From contig JAQVMW010000007.1 in NCBI GenBank assembly GCA_028703445.1, forward strand, positions 18,935 through 82,934: 64,000 bases of DNA, given 5' to 3'. The translations under genes were made by a program, and so were the position numbers. The notes under the pieces are model-generated. The model had not been told where the DNA came from, did no database searches, and worked only from the letters and a program-made list of their open reading frames with translations. The DNA is from Candidatus Peribacteraceae bacterium. GTDB taxonomy: Bacteria; Patescibacteriota; Gracilibacteria; Peribacterales; Peribacteraceae. The stretch's first letter is position 1. Every line of letters begins with the position of its first letter. Positions 27,042 to 37,281 of this stretch are shown here, piece after piece.

Positions 27042-27875
27042 GTGTCCCTCTCGTATTCCCAACTCAGGAGGTACAGGACCTGTCCCCGCCAGTACGAGTT
27101 TTCGAACATCAAAAAAATTCCGTGGGGAATTTCCGAAGGGGAGAGTTTCGGGGCGAGCGTGCACAATGCGCTGAAGAGGTGGGGGGAGGCTGAGTTAGGG
27201 TTAGGAGTAGGGTTAGGGGGTAGGAAGAAGAAAGACGGGACGAGGGAGGATCAGTTGGGTCTCTTCATTCCGGAGGAACGACCGCAAACCGGACTTCTCA
27301 CGGAGGAGAAACTTCTCGAAATCTGGCACCAGTCCTTCGTGTTCAATACGTTCCCCACGCAATTCGAGGCGGATTTCGCGCGCAGGCGCGGAGAGGGGCT
27401 GATGCGGCAATTCTTTCTCTGGTGGTCTCAGGCTCCGCATTCGGTTCTGGCGGTGGAGAAGAGCTTCACACTGGAGATCGACGGAATGCACATCGCGGGA
27501 CGGCTGGATCGTGTCGAGCGGACGGAGCAGGGAGTACGCATCGTGGATTACAAGACCACCGCACCTTGCACGCAGGAGGAGGCCGATGCGGATTTGCAAC
27601 TCTCGCTGTATGCGCTGGCGGCAGAGCAACTCTTTGAGAAGCCCTTCGACTCCGCTCAGGGTAAACCTTGCACGGAGCTGCTTCTCCTCTTTCTTTCGGA
27701 TGAAGGCGTAGTGGAACGCTCTACAATGCGGTCAGTTTCCCAGCTCAAGGACGCACGCACACAGCTCAAACTCATTCGCGAGCGCATTTGGGCGAAAGAC
27801 TTCCGGCCGACGCCGAGTGTGCATGCGTGTAAGCGATGCCCGTACAGAGGAGTGTGTGATGTGGCGGCTGTTTGA
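27042..27875 (+). CDS. PD-(D/E)XK nuclease with Fe-S cysteines (RecB/Cas4-like)
   Basis: This 277-aa protein begins at a GTG seven bases after a TATTCT box. It carries LSYSQLRRYRTCPRQYEF at the N-terminus, GASVHNAL, the catalytic strand pair AGRLDRVE and RIVDYKTT (residues ~150-175), a QLSLYALAAEQL helix and the C-terminal CKRCPYRGVC. The N-terminal Cys plus the C-terminal Cys triad matches the 4Fe-4S clamp of AddB and Cas4. No cas genes are nearby, so a role in recombination or repair is likelier. Two repeat-derived in-frame inserts are visible: a glycine-rich LGLGVGLGG near residue 52 and KPFDSAQGKP near residue 203. Confidence 0.8.
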   Translation: MSLSYSQLRRYRTCPRQYEFSNIKKIPWGISEGESFGASVHNALKRWGEAELGLGVGLGGRKKKDGTREDQLGLFIPEERPQTGLLTEEKLLEIWHQSFVFNTFPTQFEADFARRRGEGLMRQFFLWWSQAPHSVLAVEKSFTLEIDGMHIAGRLDRVERTEQGVRIVDYKTTAPCTQEEADADLQLSLYALAAEQLFEKPFDSAQGKPCTELLLLFLSDEGVVERSTMRSVSQLKDARTQLKLIRERIWAKDFRPTPSVHACKRCPYRGVCDVAAV

Positions 27876-27998
27876 TTCATGAAAGGAAAACCTAGCGGTT
27901 TTCCTCTCATGAGCTCTCTTTTCCCTTTAATGGTGTGCCTCCAGCGGTGGGTCCCGTCTAAGCCACCCACCGCTTCGGCACAAATTATTTCATTGGCT
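27876..27998 (+). repeat. Double-hairpin dispersed repeat, copy 2
   Basis: It starts at the nuclease stop codon. Hairpin one has arms GGAAAACC/GGTTTTCC. After CTCTCTTTTCCCTT comes hairpin two, with arms AGCGGTGGGT and ACCCACCGCT. The T-run is imperfect (AAATTATTTCATT). Confidence 0.65.
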
Positions 27999-28068
27999 CT
28001 CAGATCGTTTTTCTCTCCATAGTTGTCACGATGCACTATCGGATCGATTTCCTTTATACTCCTAGCAT

Positions 28069-28491
28069 ATGACTCCTCTCTCCGACACGCTCCGTACCTA
28101 CCTCTTCCTCATCCCGCTGGTCGTACTCGTGCTCTCGGAAATCGTGAAGTACGTTGTGGAAGAAATGAAATCCGGTGCCGGGCATCGCCACCTCTTCCAG
28201 CAGGGCGGCATGCCCAGCAGCCACTCGGCTTTCGTGATGTCGCTTCTCATCATTGTCGGCCACAAAATGGGCACGGATTCCGTCGAGTTTGCCATTGCCA
28301 CGGTCTTCGCCTGTATCGTCTGGTACGACGCCATCGGGGTCAGGGCGGTTCTGGGGGAACAGGCGCGGGTCCTCAACGTGCTCCAGCACTTCCACCGGCT
28401 TAAGGAGACTTTGGGGCATTCCTTCACCGAGGTGTTCGCGGGGATCGCCTTTGGGGCTGTGGTGACGATGATTGGCATAGCGGTGAGTTAG
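28069..28491 (+). CDS. Divergent PAP2 family (DUF212) membrane protein
   Basis: This 140-aa integral membrane protein contains GGMPSSHSAFVMSLLIIVGH (residues ~46-65), the phosphatase-like SH motif typical of the divergent PAP2/DUF212 family. LGHSFTEVFAGIAFGAVV at the C-terminus carries the second histidine region. There are about four transmembrane segments. Members are presumed lipid-phosphate phosphatases. A TATACT box ends 8 bases before the ATG, suggesting a leaderless message. Confidence 0.8.
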   Translation: MTPLSDTLRTYLFLIPLVVLVLSEIVKYVVEEMKSGAGHRHLFQQGGMPSSHSAFVMSLLIIVGHKMGTDSVEFAIATVFACIVWYDAIGVRAVLGEQARVLNVLQHFHRLKETLGHSFTEVFAGIAFGAVVTMIGIAVS

Positions 28492-28690
28492 TTCATGAGA
28501 GAAAAACCGTAGGTTTGTCTCTCACCCCTCGACTTCGCTCGGGGTGACCAATTGATAATGCTTCTTTGATGAATTGAGGTGACCCTGAGCTTGTCGAACG
28601 GGTCATGAGCTCTCTTTTCCCTTCAGTGGTGCGGCTCCAGCGGTGGGGCCCGTCTTAAGCCACCCCGCTTCGCCGCGGTTTTTTTGATTA
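28492..28690 (+). repeat. Double-hairpin dispersed repeat, copy 3, with extra palindromes
   Basis: The GAGAGAAAAACC first hairpin is followed by an extra CCCCTCGACTTCGCTCGGGG palindrome and a GACCCTGAGCTTGTCGAACG half-palindrome. The standard CTCTCTTTTCCCTT tract and the AGCGGTGGGG second hairpin then follow, ending in CCGCGGTTTTTTTG. The end is a good intrinsic terminator. Confidence 0.65.
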
Positions 28691-28744
28691 TGGCCATCGC
28701 TTGTGTTTTTTCTGGTGTAGGATGTGTTCATCCCGTTTCCTTTC

Positions 28745-30022
28745 ATGCTGCTTTCGAAACTCTTCACCAAGACCTCCAAAGATGCCGCGGCCGATGCGCA
28801 GAGCATCAATGCCGAGCTTCTCACGCGCGCAGGGTTCATCCACAAGAGCATGGCGGGCGTGTACTCCTTCCTGCCGCTGGGACTTCGGGTTCTGCGCCGG
28901 ATCGAGCAGATCGTCCGCGAAGAGATGAATGCCATCGGCGGTCAGGAAATTCTCATGTCGGCGCTTGCTCCGCGCGAATACTGGGAGAAGACGGGCCGGT
29001 GGGACAAGAAAGTCTTCGAGCCGCTCTTCCATGTTCCGGCTTTTGGCGAGCAGGAGTACGCCCTCAATCCCACGCACGAGGAGGTGGTGGTGCCGCTGGT
29101 GCAGCGGTACGTGCACTCGTACCGGGATCTCCCCTTCGGCTGCTACCAGATCCAGACGAAGTTTAGAAACGAACTCCGGGCCAAGTCGGGCATCCTCCGG
29201 GGGCGCGAATTCCTCATGAAAGATCTCTACTCGTTCCATGCCGACAGTGCCTCTCTGGATCAATACTATGAGCAGGTGCAGGGTGCCTATGACAGGATTT
29301 TCGAGCGACTGGGTCTCGCGAATCGCACCTACCTGACCTACGCCTCCGGCGGTTCCTTCTCGCCGTATTCCCACGAATATCAGGTCCTCCTGCCGCAGGG
29401 AGAGGATGCCATTTTCGTCAGCGTCGAAGCGGAAAAGCAGGGAAAGCGCATCGCGGTGAACCGCGAAATTTTCGACGCCAAGAAGACGACCTGCCCCGTT
29501 ACCGGCGGCCGGGAATTCCGCGAGGAGCGCGCCAGCGAAGCGGCCAACATCTTCAAACTCGGCCAAAAGTTCTCCGATCCGTTCTCTCTCACCTTCACCG
29601 ACGAGGGCGGCGCAACTCATCCCATCATCATGGGCTGTTATGGAATCGGCATTTCCAGGCTCATGGGTATCATCGCGGAGGCATTTGCGGACAAGGCCGG
29701 TCTCGTGTGGCCTCTGTCCGTCGCCCCCGCGCAGGTGCTGATCGTGCCGCTGGCGAAGGACGATCAGGAGGAGCCGTACACCGTGGCACAGGACCTCTAC
29801 CGTTTGCTTTCGAAGAAGGGGATTGCCTGCCTGCTCGATGACCGGCTGAAGGATTCGGTCGGCTCCCGGCTCAACGATGCGGATCTTCTGGGCATTCCCA
29901 CGCGCATCGTCGTTTCCTTAAAGAGCCTGAAGGCGGGAGGAGTGGAGGTGAAGGACCGCGCGTCCGGAAAGGTGGAAGTGATTGCGAAGGGGAACGTGAT
30001 CGAGTCTCTCTCTGTCCACTGA
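28745..30022 (+). CDS. proS: Prolyl-tRNA synthetase, short form without editing domain
   Basis: The start at 28745 gives 425 aa. Class II motifs are clear: motif 1 TRAGFIHKSMAGVYSFLPLG, motif 2 TKFRNELRAKSGILRGREF and motif 3 HPIIMGCYGIGISRLMG. The C-terminal anticodon-binding domain includes SVAPAQVLIVPL and VGSRLNDADLLGIPTRIVV. It charges tRNA-Pro. Standard bacterial ProRS is about 570 aa because of an INS editing domain between motifs 2 and 3. Here that region is short, so misacylated Ala-tRNA-Pro would need another editor or go uncorrected. Alternative upstream starts add only a few residues. Confidence 0.92.
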   Translation: MLLSKLFTKTSKDAAADAQSINAELLTRAGFIHKSMAGVYSFLPLGLRVLRRIEQIVREEMNAIGGQEILMSALAPREYWEKTGRWDKKVFEPLFHVPAFGEQEYALNPTHEEVVVPLVQRYVHSYRDLPFGCYQIQTKFRNELRAKSGILRGREFLMKDLYSFHADSASLDQYYEQVQGAYDRIFERLGLANRTYLTYASGGSFSPYSHEYQVLLPQGEDAIFVSVEAEKQGKRIAVNREIFDAKKTTCPVTGGREFREERASEAANIFKLGQKFSDPFSLTFTDEGGATHPIIMGCYGIGISRLMGIIAEAFADKAGLVWPLSVAPAQVLIVPLAKDDQEEPYTVAQDLYRLLSKKGIACLLDDRLKDSVGSRLNDADLLGIPTRIVVSLKSLKAGGVEVKDRASGKVEVIAKGNVIESLSVH

Positions 30023-30124
30023 TTGCCTGACATCCGCTTCCCGGGCTGCTTCTCCGGACTCCAAGCTGCCGGCTATCAACTTCTTCGTATCGGGGTTATA
30101 CTTCCTGCCGTTTCCCCTTTCTCA

Positions 30125-30535
30125 ATGAAAAAACTCTCTCTTCTCATCGGCACGCTCGGCGGAGCGATGGCGGGGTACCTCTTCAGCAATCAGAAGCTGC
30201 GCAAAGATCTTGCAGGGGCCAAAGATGCCGAAACCGCCGCGCGCCTGCTCGGCAAGCACCTGCAGCAGGATGGCAAGAAGCTGGCTGCCCAGGCGCAGGA
30301 GTTCGTCGAGAGCGATGAAGTGCAGAAGAATTGGAAGAAAGCGAAGACGTATGCGCAGGAGTCATTCGATGTGGCGCGCAAAGAACTCACAAAGCTCGTG
30401 AGCCGTGCCGAAGAGGCGACATCCGATGTCGCTGGTGAGGCGGGGGCCACTGCGCGAAAGGTCGCCAAAAAGGCCGTGCGCAAGGCAAAGAGCACGGCGC
30501 GTCGCATGCAGACGAAAGTGCGGAAACTTCTGTGA
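30125..30535 (+). CDS. YtxH-like protein with histone-H1-like basic tail
   Basis: The start at 30125 gives 136 aa. It opens with a short glycine-containing hydrophobic segment (LSLLIGTLGGAMAGYLF) and then NQKLRKDLAG, as in YtxH-type proteins. A long charged helix follows. The last ~30 residues are Lys/Ala/Arg-rich (KKAVRKAKSTARRM), like histone H1 or HC1 tails. The tail could bind DNA or the membrane surface. A TATACT box at 30097-30102 and a pyrimidine-rich leader precede it. Confidence 0.6.
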   Translation: MKKLSLLIGTLGGAMAGYLFSNQKLRKDLAGAKDAETAARLLGKHLQQDGKKLAAQAQEFVESDEVQKNWKKAKTYAQESFDVARKELTKLVSRAEEATSDVAGEAGATARKVAKKAVRKAKSTARRMQTKVRKLL

Positions 30536-30626
30536 TCTGATCCGCCCGATCTCAGGTGAGGAATTGCCAAGTACAAAATTTGTGGCGAATTCATTGGTCT
30601 CTCATTCGATACTGATACTTTTCTGA

Positions 30627-30654
30627 TTGACTTGCCCTGTTCTCACAGTACCCT
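30627..30654 (+). promoter_or_regulatory. Promoter of the secreted protein gene
   Basis: TTGACT at 30627-30632 and TACCCT at 30649-30654 are 16 bp apart and lie 33 bp upstream of the ATG at 30688. The leader is T-rich. Confidence 0.5.
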
Positions 30655-30687
30655 GAGATTACTTTTGCATCTTTTCCATTCGATTCT

Positions 30688-31152
30688 ATGAAGCCCATTA
30701 TTTCACTCTCCGCTGCAGCTTTGCTGCTTGCAGCCGCGGTGCCAGCGTTCGCAATGGTCAATTCCTCCGCCGTGACCAATCGTATGTCCCGCCGTCTTCT
30801 CGAGGATAAGACTCTGTCCGAGCAGCGTGTTCCGGTTGGGGCCGTAGAAACCACAGTTCTTCTGCGCGAGCGCAAGGAGATCGCGCCGAGCACCTCTGGT
30901 TTTTCCAGTCTGAGCCGTTCGCGCATCATGACGCGCATTCACACACTGCGTGGCGCACGCACGCCGGAGTCACGAGGCGATCGTCCGAGTCGCCGCAGCA
31001 TCATCAAGGATGCGGAGTCTATGCTCGTTCTGCCCCCCGCATTGGTGCAGACCGGCGATGCCGAGGCCACGGTCACGATCACACAGAAAGTCACCCGCCG
31101 TACGCTCATCAAAATGACCGAGGATGTCAATCGTGTGCAGGTCGGCCAGTAA
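30688..31152 (+). CDS. Secreted hypothetical protein
   Basis: This 154-aa protein has a clear signal peptide, ISLSAAALLLAAAVPAFA, with an Ala-x-Ala type cleavage site near residue 22. The mature part is rich in Arg and Ser with the segment SLSRSRIMTRIHTLRG and a beta-like TVTITQKVTRRTLIKM near the C-terminus. I do not recognise the family. It has its own promoter and terminator, so it is a monocistronic exported protein. Confidence 0.65.
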   Translation: MKPIISLSAAALLLAAAVPAFAMVNSSAVTNRMSRRLLEDKTLSEQRVPVGAVETTVLLRERKEIAPSTSGFSSLSRSRIMTRIHTLRGARTPESRGDRPSRRSIIKDAESMLVLPPALVQTGDAEATVTITQKVTRRTLIKMTEDVNRVQVGQ

Positions 31153-31173
31153 TCAGTGTTTCACCGGCAACAA

Positions 31174-31204
31174 AGACACCGTTTGAAAAAGCGGTGTTTT
31201 TTAT
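31174..31204 (+). terminator. Intrinsic terminator after the secreted protein gene
   Basis: A hairpin with arms ACACCG and CGGTGT around a TTTGAAAAAG loop is followed by TTTTTTAT. Confidence 0.7.
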
Positions 31205-31218
31205 ATTTTTGAAAGAAG

Positions 31219-33316
<2,098 letters not shown>

Positions 33317-33423
33317 ATTCACTGAAAAGTTACTTGGCTCTGAGCGCCAATACAAATAATATTTCTGCGTAGAATGTGATGTAAAGGAGTATATAGTTTT
33401 GCATATCTTTCTCTCATATTTTC

Positions 33424-34080
33424 ATGGATTCTGTTTCCCCGTCGGCATCCGCCCGTCCCGTCTTCGACCGCAAACTGGTCATCGCGCTCACGCTCTACCT
33501 CACCGCGCTCTTCGCTTCGAATACCGTGGGCATCAAAATCATGCCGTTCATTTTCGGCACGCATCTTTCCACGGCCATCTTCGCCTTTCCGCTCGTCTTC
33601 CTCACGACGGACGTGGTCGGCGAAGTCTACGGCAAGGCCCATGCACGCGCGTTCGTACGCATGGGCTTCTACAGCATGGTCGTCTTTTTGATCTTCAACG
33701 CACTCAGTAACGTCATGCCCACCTCTTCCGAATTCCGCATGCCCGAGGCCTACAACCAGATTTTCAGTCTGTCGCTCCGCTTCACGTTCGCCTCGCTGAT
33801 GGCGTTCATCATCGGGGAGTACCAGGATGTCTTTTCCTTCTTCTTCCTCAAGGCGAAGCTGGGCGGTCGTGCCTTCTGGCTCCGGTCCAACCTCTCGAAC
33901 CTGTGGGGGCAGTTCATTGATTCCTCCATCTGGTTTGCCATCGCGTTCATCGGTGTCTATCCCTTCAGAATAATCGTCCTCATGATGATCCCCTGGTGGC
34001 TCTTCAAATTCGGCATGGGGGTCGTGTATACGCCTTTGAGTTACGTGGGGATCTGGCTCCTCCGGCGACCGGAACGCTAG
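33424..34080 (+). CDS. VUT-family (YhhQ-like) queuosine-precursor transporter
   Basis: This 218-aa protein has six to seven transmembrane segments. Family marks are SNTVGIKI near residue 32, FPLVFLTTDVVGEVYGK near 58, and RSNLSNLWGQFIDSSIW near 158. YhhQ-type members import 7-cyano- or 7-aminomethyl-7-deazaguanine for tRNA queuosine synthesis. No queuosine genes are in the window, which fits salvage but does not prove it. The substrate is assigned by family only. Confidence 0.72.
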   Translation: MDSVSPSASARPVFDRKLVIALTLYLTALFASNTVGIKIMPFIFGTHLSTAIFAFPLVFLTTDVVGEVYGKAHARAFVRMGFYSMVVFLIFNALSNVMPTSSEFRMPEAYNQIFSLSLRFTFASLMAFIIGEYQDVFSFFFLKAKLGGRAFWLRSNLSNLWGQFIDSSIWFAIAFIGVYPFRIIVLMMIPWWLFKFGMGVVYTPLSYVGIWLLRRPER

Positions 34081-34138
34081 GACACAAACGCGCCGTATCA
34101 CTGGAACCGTCCGCGGTTTTGCTGCATACTGCCAGCCG

Positions 34139-35077
34139 ATGAATCTTTCCCAGACAGTCCGCGGGGTCACCTTCTTTAACCCCACTGTTCTCGCATCGGG
34201 CATCTGGGGCATCACCGCATCGAGCTGGCGCCGCGTCGCGGCAAACGGGGCGGGGGGGATCACCACGAAGTCCCTGTGGCTTGCGGAACACAAGGGGCAT
34301 CCCAATCCCACGATCATTTCGACGGAACACTGGACGCTCAATGCCGTCGGTGTGCCGGATGCGGGGATCGAAAAGGCGCGCGAGGAGATCGGTGATTTTA
34401 ACAAAAAGAAACTGGTCCCGCTCATTGCGAACATCATCGCGAACACCGTGGATAACTACGGAAAGACTGCGGTGGAAATTGTGAAGCTCAAGCCGGATTT
34501 CCTTGAAGTGAACATCAGCTGTCCCAATGTGGAAGATGAGTTCGGCAAGCCATTCGCCTGCTCGGTGCGCGATGCTTCCGCGGTCACGAAGGCGGTAAAG
34601 GCGGTCAGTGGCAAGATTCCGGTTTTCATCAAGCTCTCGCCGAACGTCGATGATATCGGCTCCATCGCTTCGGCCTGTGCAGAGGCCGGTGCCGACGGTT
34701 TCACCGTCATCAATACCGTCGGGCCGGGCATGGCGATCGATTTGCGCAGCAGGCGTCCGATCCTCGCCAACAAGGTCGGCGGCATGTCGGGACCGGCCAT
34801 CAAGCCCATCGCGGTTCGCTGCATCGCGGATGTCTACCGGTCCACAAACGGTAAGCTCCCCATCATCGGCACGGGCGGAGTGATGACGGGCGAGGATGCC
34901 ATCGAGTTCCTTCTTGCAGGAGCGTCGCTCATCGGCATCGGCACTGCGATTGCCTACCGGGGCGCCGAGGTCTTCCGCCTGGTCTGCGAAGAGATGACGG
35001 CCTGGTGCGAGACGGAAGGCGTGAAGAAGATTTCCGAGCTCACCGGCGGCATGCACAGGGAACGCGCGTCTCGCTAG
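34139..35077 (+). CDS. pyrD: Dihydroorotate dehydrogenase, class 1B-like catalytic subunit
   Basis: This 312-aa FMN barrel enzyme oxidises dihydroorotate to orotate. Marks are LASGIWGITASSWRRVAANGAGGITTKS, the catalytic-cysteine strand EVNISCPNVEDEFG (residues ~122-135), FIKLSPNVDDI, and the FMN phosphate site IIGTGGVMTGEDAIEFLLAGAS near the C-terminus. The Cys catalytic base marks class 1. Presence of PyrK about 600 bp downstream supports the NAD-linked 1B heterotetramer. A CATACT box eight bases before the start suggests a leaderless message. Confidence 0.9.
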   Translation: MNLSQTVRGVTFFNPTVLASGIWGITASSWRRVAANGAGGITTKSLWLAEHKGHPNPTIISTEHWTLNAVGVPDAGIEKAREEIGDFNKKKLVPLIANIIANTVDNYGKTAVEIVKLKPDFLEVNISCPNVEDEFGKPFACSVRDASAVTKAVKAVSGKIPVFIKLSPNVDDIGSIASACAEAGADGFTVINTVGPGMAIDLRSRRPILANKVGGMSGPAIKPIAVRCIADVYRSTNGKLPIIGTGGVMTGEDAIEFLLAGASLIGIGTAIAYRGAEVFRLVCEEMTAWCETEGVKKISELTGGMHRERASR

Positions 35078-35117
35078 GAGAATGGCCACCGTGCTAGAGT
35101 GGAGTTCTGCTTTGCCT

Positions 35118-35582
35118 ATGCGTGAGCATCTTGATCGGTGGTGGCTTGGTTTCTCCTTCCTGATCATTCTTGTCATACCGGGAATGGCGAGTGCCCATGA
35201 CTATTTTCCGGGTCTCCTCACGCTCTCCCATTGGCAACTGGTGATTGTAGATTTCTTCATCGAAACCGTGGTTCTCGCGGTTTTCCTCCGGCTTTCCGTG
35301 GTGCGGGCATTTGCCATTTCGATGTTCATGAACGTCGTTTCAGTGATTCTTGCCGAGTTGATTCTCTGGGGAACGCTGGATTTCCTCTATTCCATCAGGG
35401 GATTTCTTTCTTTTGAGGAGGTACTCCTGCTGGCCGCAATCATCATCATTGTTCTCGTGGAGTGGGTGATCGTGAAGGGAGTGCAGCATCTGCGGTGGGG
35501 GAAGGCATTATCCACACTGCTGATCGCGAATGCATTATCGGTCATCGTGGGTGCCGGTTTGCTGAGGGTACTGGGGTCTTAG
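35118..35582 (+). CDS. Integral membrane protein, unknown
   Basis: The start at 35118 (MREHLDRWW) is preferred because a TAGAGT box lies about 22 bases upstream. The product is 154 aa. It has a signal-like first helix ending PGMASAHDYFPG and three further transmembrane helices. It lies between pyrD and pyrK but has no recognisable link to pyrimidine synthesis. Confidence 0.6.
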   Translation: MREHLDRWWLGFSFLIILVIPGMASAHDYFPGLLTLSHWQLVIVDFFIETVVLAVFLRLSVVRAFAISMFMNVVSVILAELILWGTLDFLYSIRGFLSFEEVLLLAAIIIIVLVEWVIVKGVQHLRWGKALSTLLIANALSVIVGAGLLRVLGS

Positions 35583-35650
35583 CGTCATTATTCCATTCCT
35601 CTGCCGGCGGAATGGTCTCTTTTATATTTGTGTCTTATACTGCTCTTGCC

Positions 35651-36490
35651 ATGACAGAGATCTTGCGCCGCTGTAGCCGTTCCTCTGCGCAGAAAAATCT
35701 TCCGAGGACATATCCCGTTGCCGGTATCAGGAAGGAAACAACACATGTTCACACATTCACGTTCAACGTTTCGCTCGGTGCCAAGCCCGGCCAGTTCGTG
35801 ATGGTGTGGCTGCCGGGAGTGGATGAAGTGCCCATGAGTGTTGCCAACGATGACGGCAAGAAGCTGCAGATTACGTTCTTCGCGGTCGGTGATACGACGA
35901 AGAAGCTGGCAACGCTTAAAAAAGGGGATCTGGTGGGTTTGCGCGGCCCCTTCGGGACGCACTACGAGTGGAAACCCAAACAACATTTGGCGCTTGTGGC
36001 GGGTGGCTATGGCGCGGCGCCGATGTTCTTTGCCGCTTCCGAGGCTGCGAAGGACGGCTGTACGCTCACGGCGATCGTCGGTGCCAGAGCCAAGGAGCAC
36101 CTGCTCTATCTGGACGCCTTCAAGCGCTTACCCCGCACCACACTTTCCGTGGCGACGGACGACGGTTCGCAGGGTCACAAGGGCTACAACGTCGAGCTGC
36201 TCGCTGAACTCCTCAAATCGAAGAAGAAGCCTGACCAAGTCTTCGCCTGCGGGCCGGAGCGCATGCTCGTTAAAGTTTCCGATCTCTGCTTTCAGCACGC
36301 TGTTCCCTGCCAGCTCTCACTGGAACGGTACATGAAGTGCGGGTACGGGCTCTGCGGGAATTGCGTGGTGGATCCGTTGGGCATCCGCCTGTGCACCGAT
36401 GGCCCGGTTGTGAAGAATGATCTCGCCCGCAGTATTACGGAATTCGGTAAATACCACCGCGATCATCTGGGAAAGAAGCATTCTCTCTAG
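35651..36490 (+). CDS. pyrK: Dihydroorotate dehydrogenase electron-transfer subunit (PyrK-like)
   Basis: The start at 35651 gives 279 aa. The FAD-binding barrel carries GQFVMVWLPGVDEVPMSVA. The NAD-binding domain carries LALVAGGYGAAPMFFAA. The C-terminal 2Fe-2S site is CGYGLCGNC with a last Cys in GIRLC. It passes electrons from PyrD to NAD. The N-terminus has about 15 extra residues relative to typical PyrK. A TATACT box lies nine bases upstream. Confidence 0.85.
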   Translation: MTEILRRCSRSSAQKNLPRTYPVAGIRKETTHVHTFTFNVSLGAKPGQFVMVWLPGVDEVPMSVANDDGKKLQITFFAVGDTTKKLATLKKGDLVGLRGPFGTHYEWKPKQHLALVAGGYGAAPMFFAASEAAKDGCTLTAIVGARAKEHLLYLDAFKRLPRTTLSVATDDGSQGHKGYNVELLAELLKSKKKPDQVFACGPERMLVKVSDLCFQHAVPCQLSLERYMKCGYGLCGNCVVDPLGIRLCTDGPVVKNDLARSITEFGKYHRDHLGKKHSL

Positions 36491-36551
36491 AGTATTGGCA
36501 GAGAAAAGGGGAGAACGCGAAGCCCATGCTCTAGGGAAAAATCAAGCGAAA

Positions 36552-36578
36552 TTGGCACTCATGTATTGAGAGTGCCAG
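36552..36578 (+). promoter_or_regulatory. CIRCE operator (HrcA site)
   Basis: The inverted repeat TTGGCACTC-N9-GAGTGCCAG matches the CIRCE consensus TTAGCACTC-N9-GAGTGCTAA with symmetric changes in each arm. It overlaps a promoter: TTGAGA at 36566-36571, 17 bp, TATGAT at 36589-36594. The next start codon belongs to the Cys-rich mini-peptide. Confidence 0.85.
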
Positions 36579-36624
36579 TCTGTTCTGTTATGATTGGTGT
36601 CTTCTACTTCTTCCCCCCTTTTCT

Positions 36625-36672
36625 ATGGTTGGCGGTGGTAAAGGAGGTTGCTGCGGTTGCGGGTCCTGCTAG
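36625..36672 (+). CDS. CIRCE-controlled Cys/Gly-rich mini-peptide
   Basis: This 15-codon ORF encodes MVGGGKGGCCGCGSC. It is the first ATG after a CIRCE-overlapped promoter and is followed 28 bp later by a strong terminator, so the transcript (~130 nt) seems to exist only for it. Four of the last seven residues are Cys, arranged CCGCGSC, which could bind metal or react with oxidants. There is no Shine-Dalgarno; the leader is a pyrimidine tract (CTTCTACTTCTTCCCCCC). It is too short for the track. The alternative is a non-coding heat-shock RNA. The heat-shock link rests on CIRCE only. Confidence 0.6.
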   Translation: MVGGGKGGCCGCGSC

Positions 36673-36699
36673 GCACGACCTTCGCACATTCTCCCGGGA

Positions 36700-36732
36700 A
36701 GAGGCGGATCTCCTTTTGGGGCCGCCTTTTTC
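36700..36732 (+). terminator. Terminator of the mini-peptide transcript
   Basis: AGGCGG and CCGCCT arms are separated by a 14-nt loop and followed by TTTTTC. Confidence 0.75.
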
Positions 36733-36937
36733 AAATTCATGAGAGGCAAACCTGCCCTTCGGCTCCGCTCAGGGCCTTCGGCGGTTTTTCTCTCACCCCT
36801 CGACTACGCTCGGGGTGACAACGTTGGAAATTCTTTCTTGTGACGATTGGGTGACCCAGAGCTTGTCGAAAGGGTCATGGGCTCTCTTTTCCCTCAAAGG
36901 TGCGGGGCACCCACCGCTTCGCCGCAATTATTTCGAT
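36733..36937 (+). repeat. Double-hairpin dispersed repeat, copy 5, with extra palindromes
   Basis: It starts with GAGAGGCAAACC and contains a CGGCTCCGCTCAGGGC insertion, the CCCCTCGACTACGCTCGGGG palindrome, a CCAGAGCTTGTCGAAAGG half and the CTCTCTTTTCCCTC tract. The second hairpin is shortened (GGGGCACCCACCGCTTCGCC). Its extra palindromes resemble those of copy 3. Confidence 0.55.
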
Positions 36938-37185
36938 TTTTGACAAAACTGAATAAGTTTTTCTTTCTCCGTCTTTGTCCACGTTTTCACCTGCGCTTCA
37001 CGTCTGCGGGCATCGCCCAGCGTGGCAAACTGTTCGTGGTAAACGAATCGTACGGGACGATGCGCACGCGTGTACTTGGCGCCCTTTCCCTCGTTGTGCA
37101 ATTGTTCGCGTTTCTTCAAATCAATGCACGAACCTGCATACAGCGATCCGTCACAGCAGCGGGCGAGATAGAAATAATGGGGCAT
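36928..37185 (-). CDS. GIY-YIG nuclease family protein (YhbQ-like)
   Basis: This 85-aa single-domain GIY-YIG protein reads HYFYLARCCDGSLYAGSCIDLKKRE at the N-terminus. The family GIY and YIG elements appear as FYLARC and LYAGSC, and the catalytic Arg lies in KKRE. HNEGKGAKYTRAHRPVRFVYHE and EAQVKTWTKTEKEKLI complete the domain. Such stand-alone proteins are abundant in CPR genomes and their targets are mostly unknown. The stop lies at the edge of the dispersed repeat, so the convergent transcripts may share it. Confidence 0.8.
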   Translation of the reverse strand: MPHYFYLARCCDGSLYAGSCIDLKKREQLHNEGKGAKYTRAHRPVRFVYHEQFATLGDARRREAQVKTWTKTEKEKLIQFCQKSK

Positions 37186-37281
37186 GCGCCGGGGAAGTAT
37201 AGAGGATTTACTATCGTCTCAAATTCGCAGATATATGAGAAATACTGACTAGAATCGGATATTCGAGTAGAATTTCGTTAA

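Noticed and set aside
27042-27875. Cas4, hence a CRISPR locus
   Set aside because: No repeats-spacer array or other cas gene lies anywhere in the window; the nuclease fits the wider RecB/AddB-like family.
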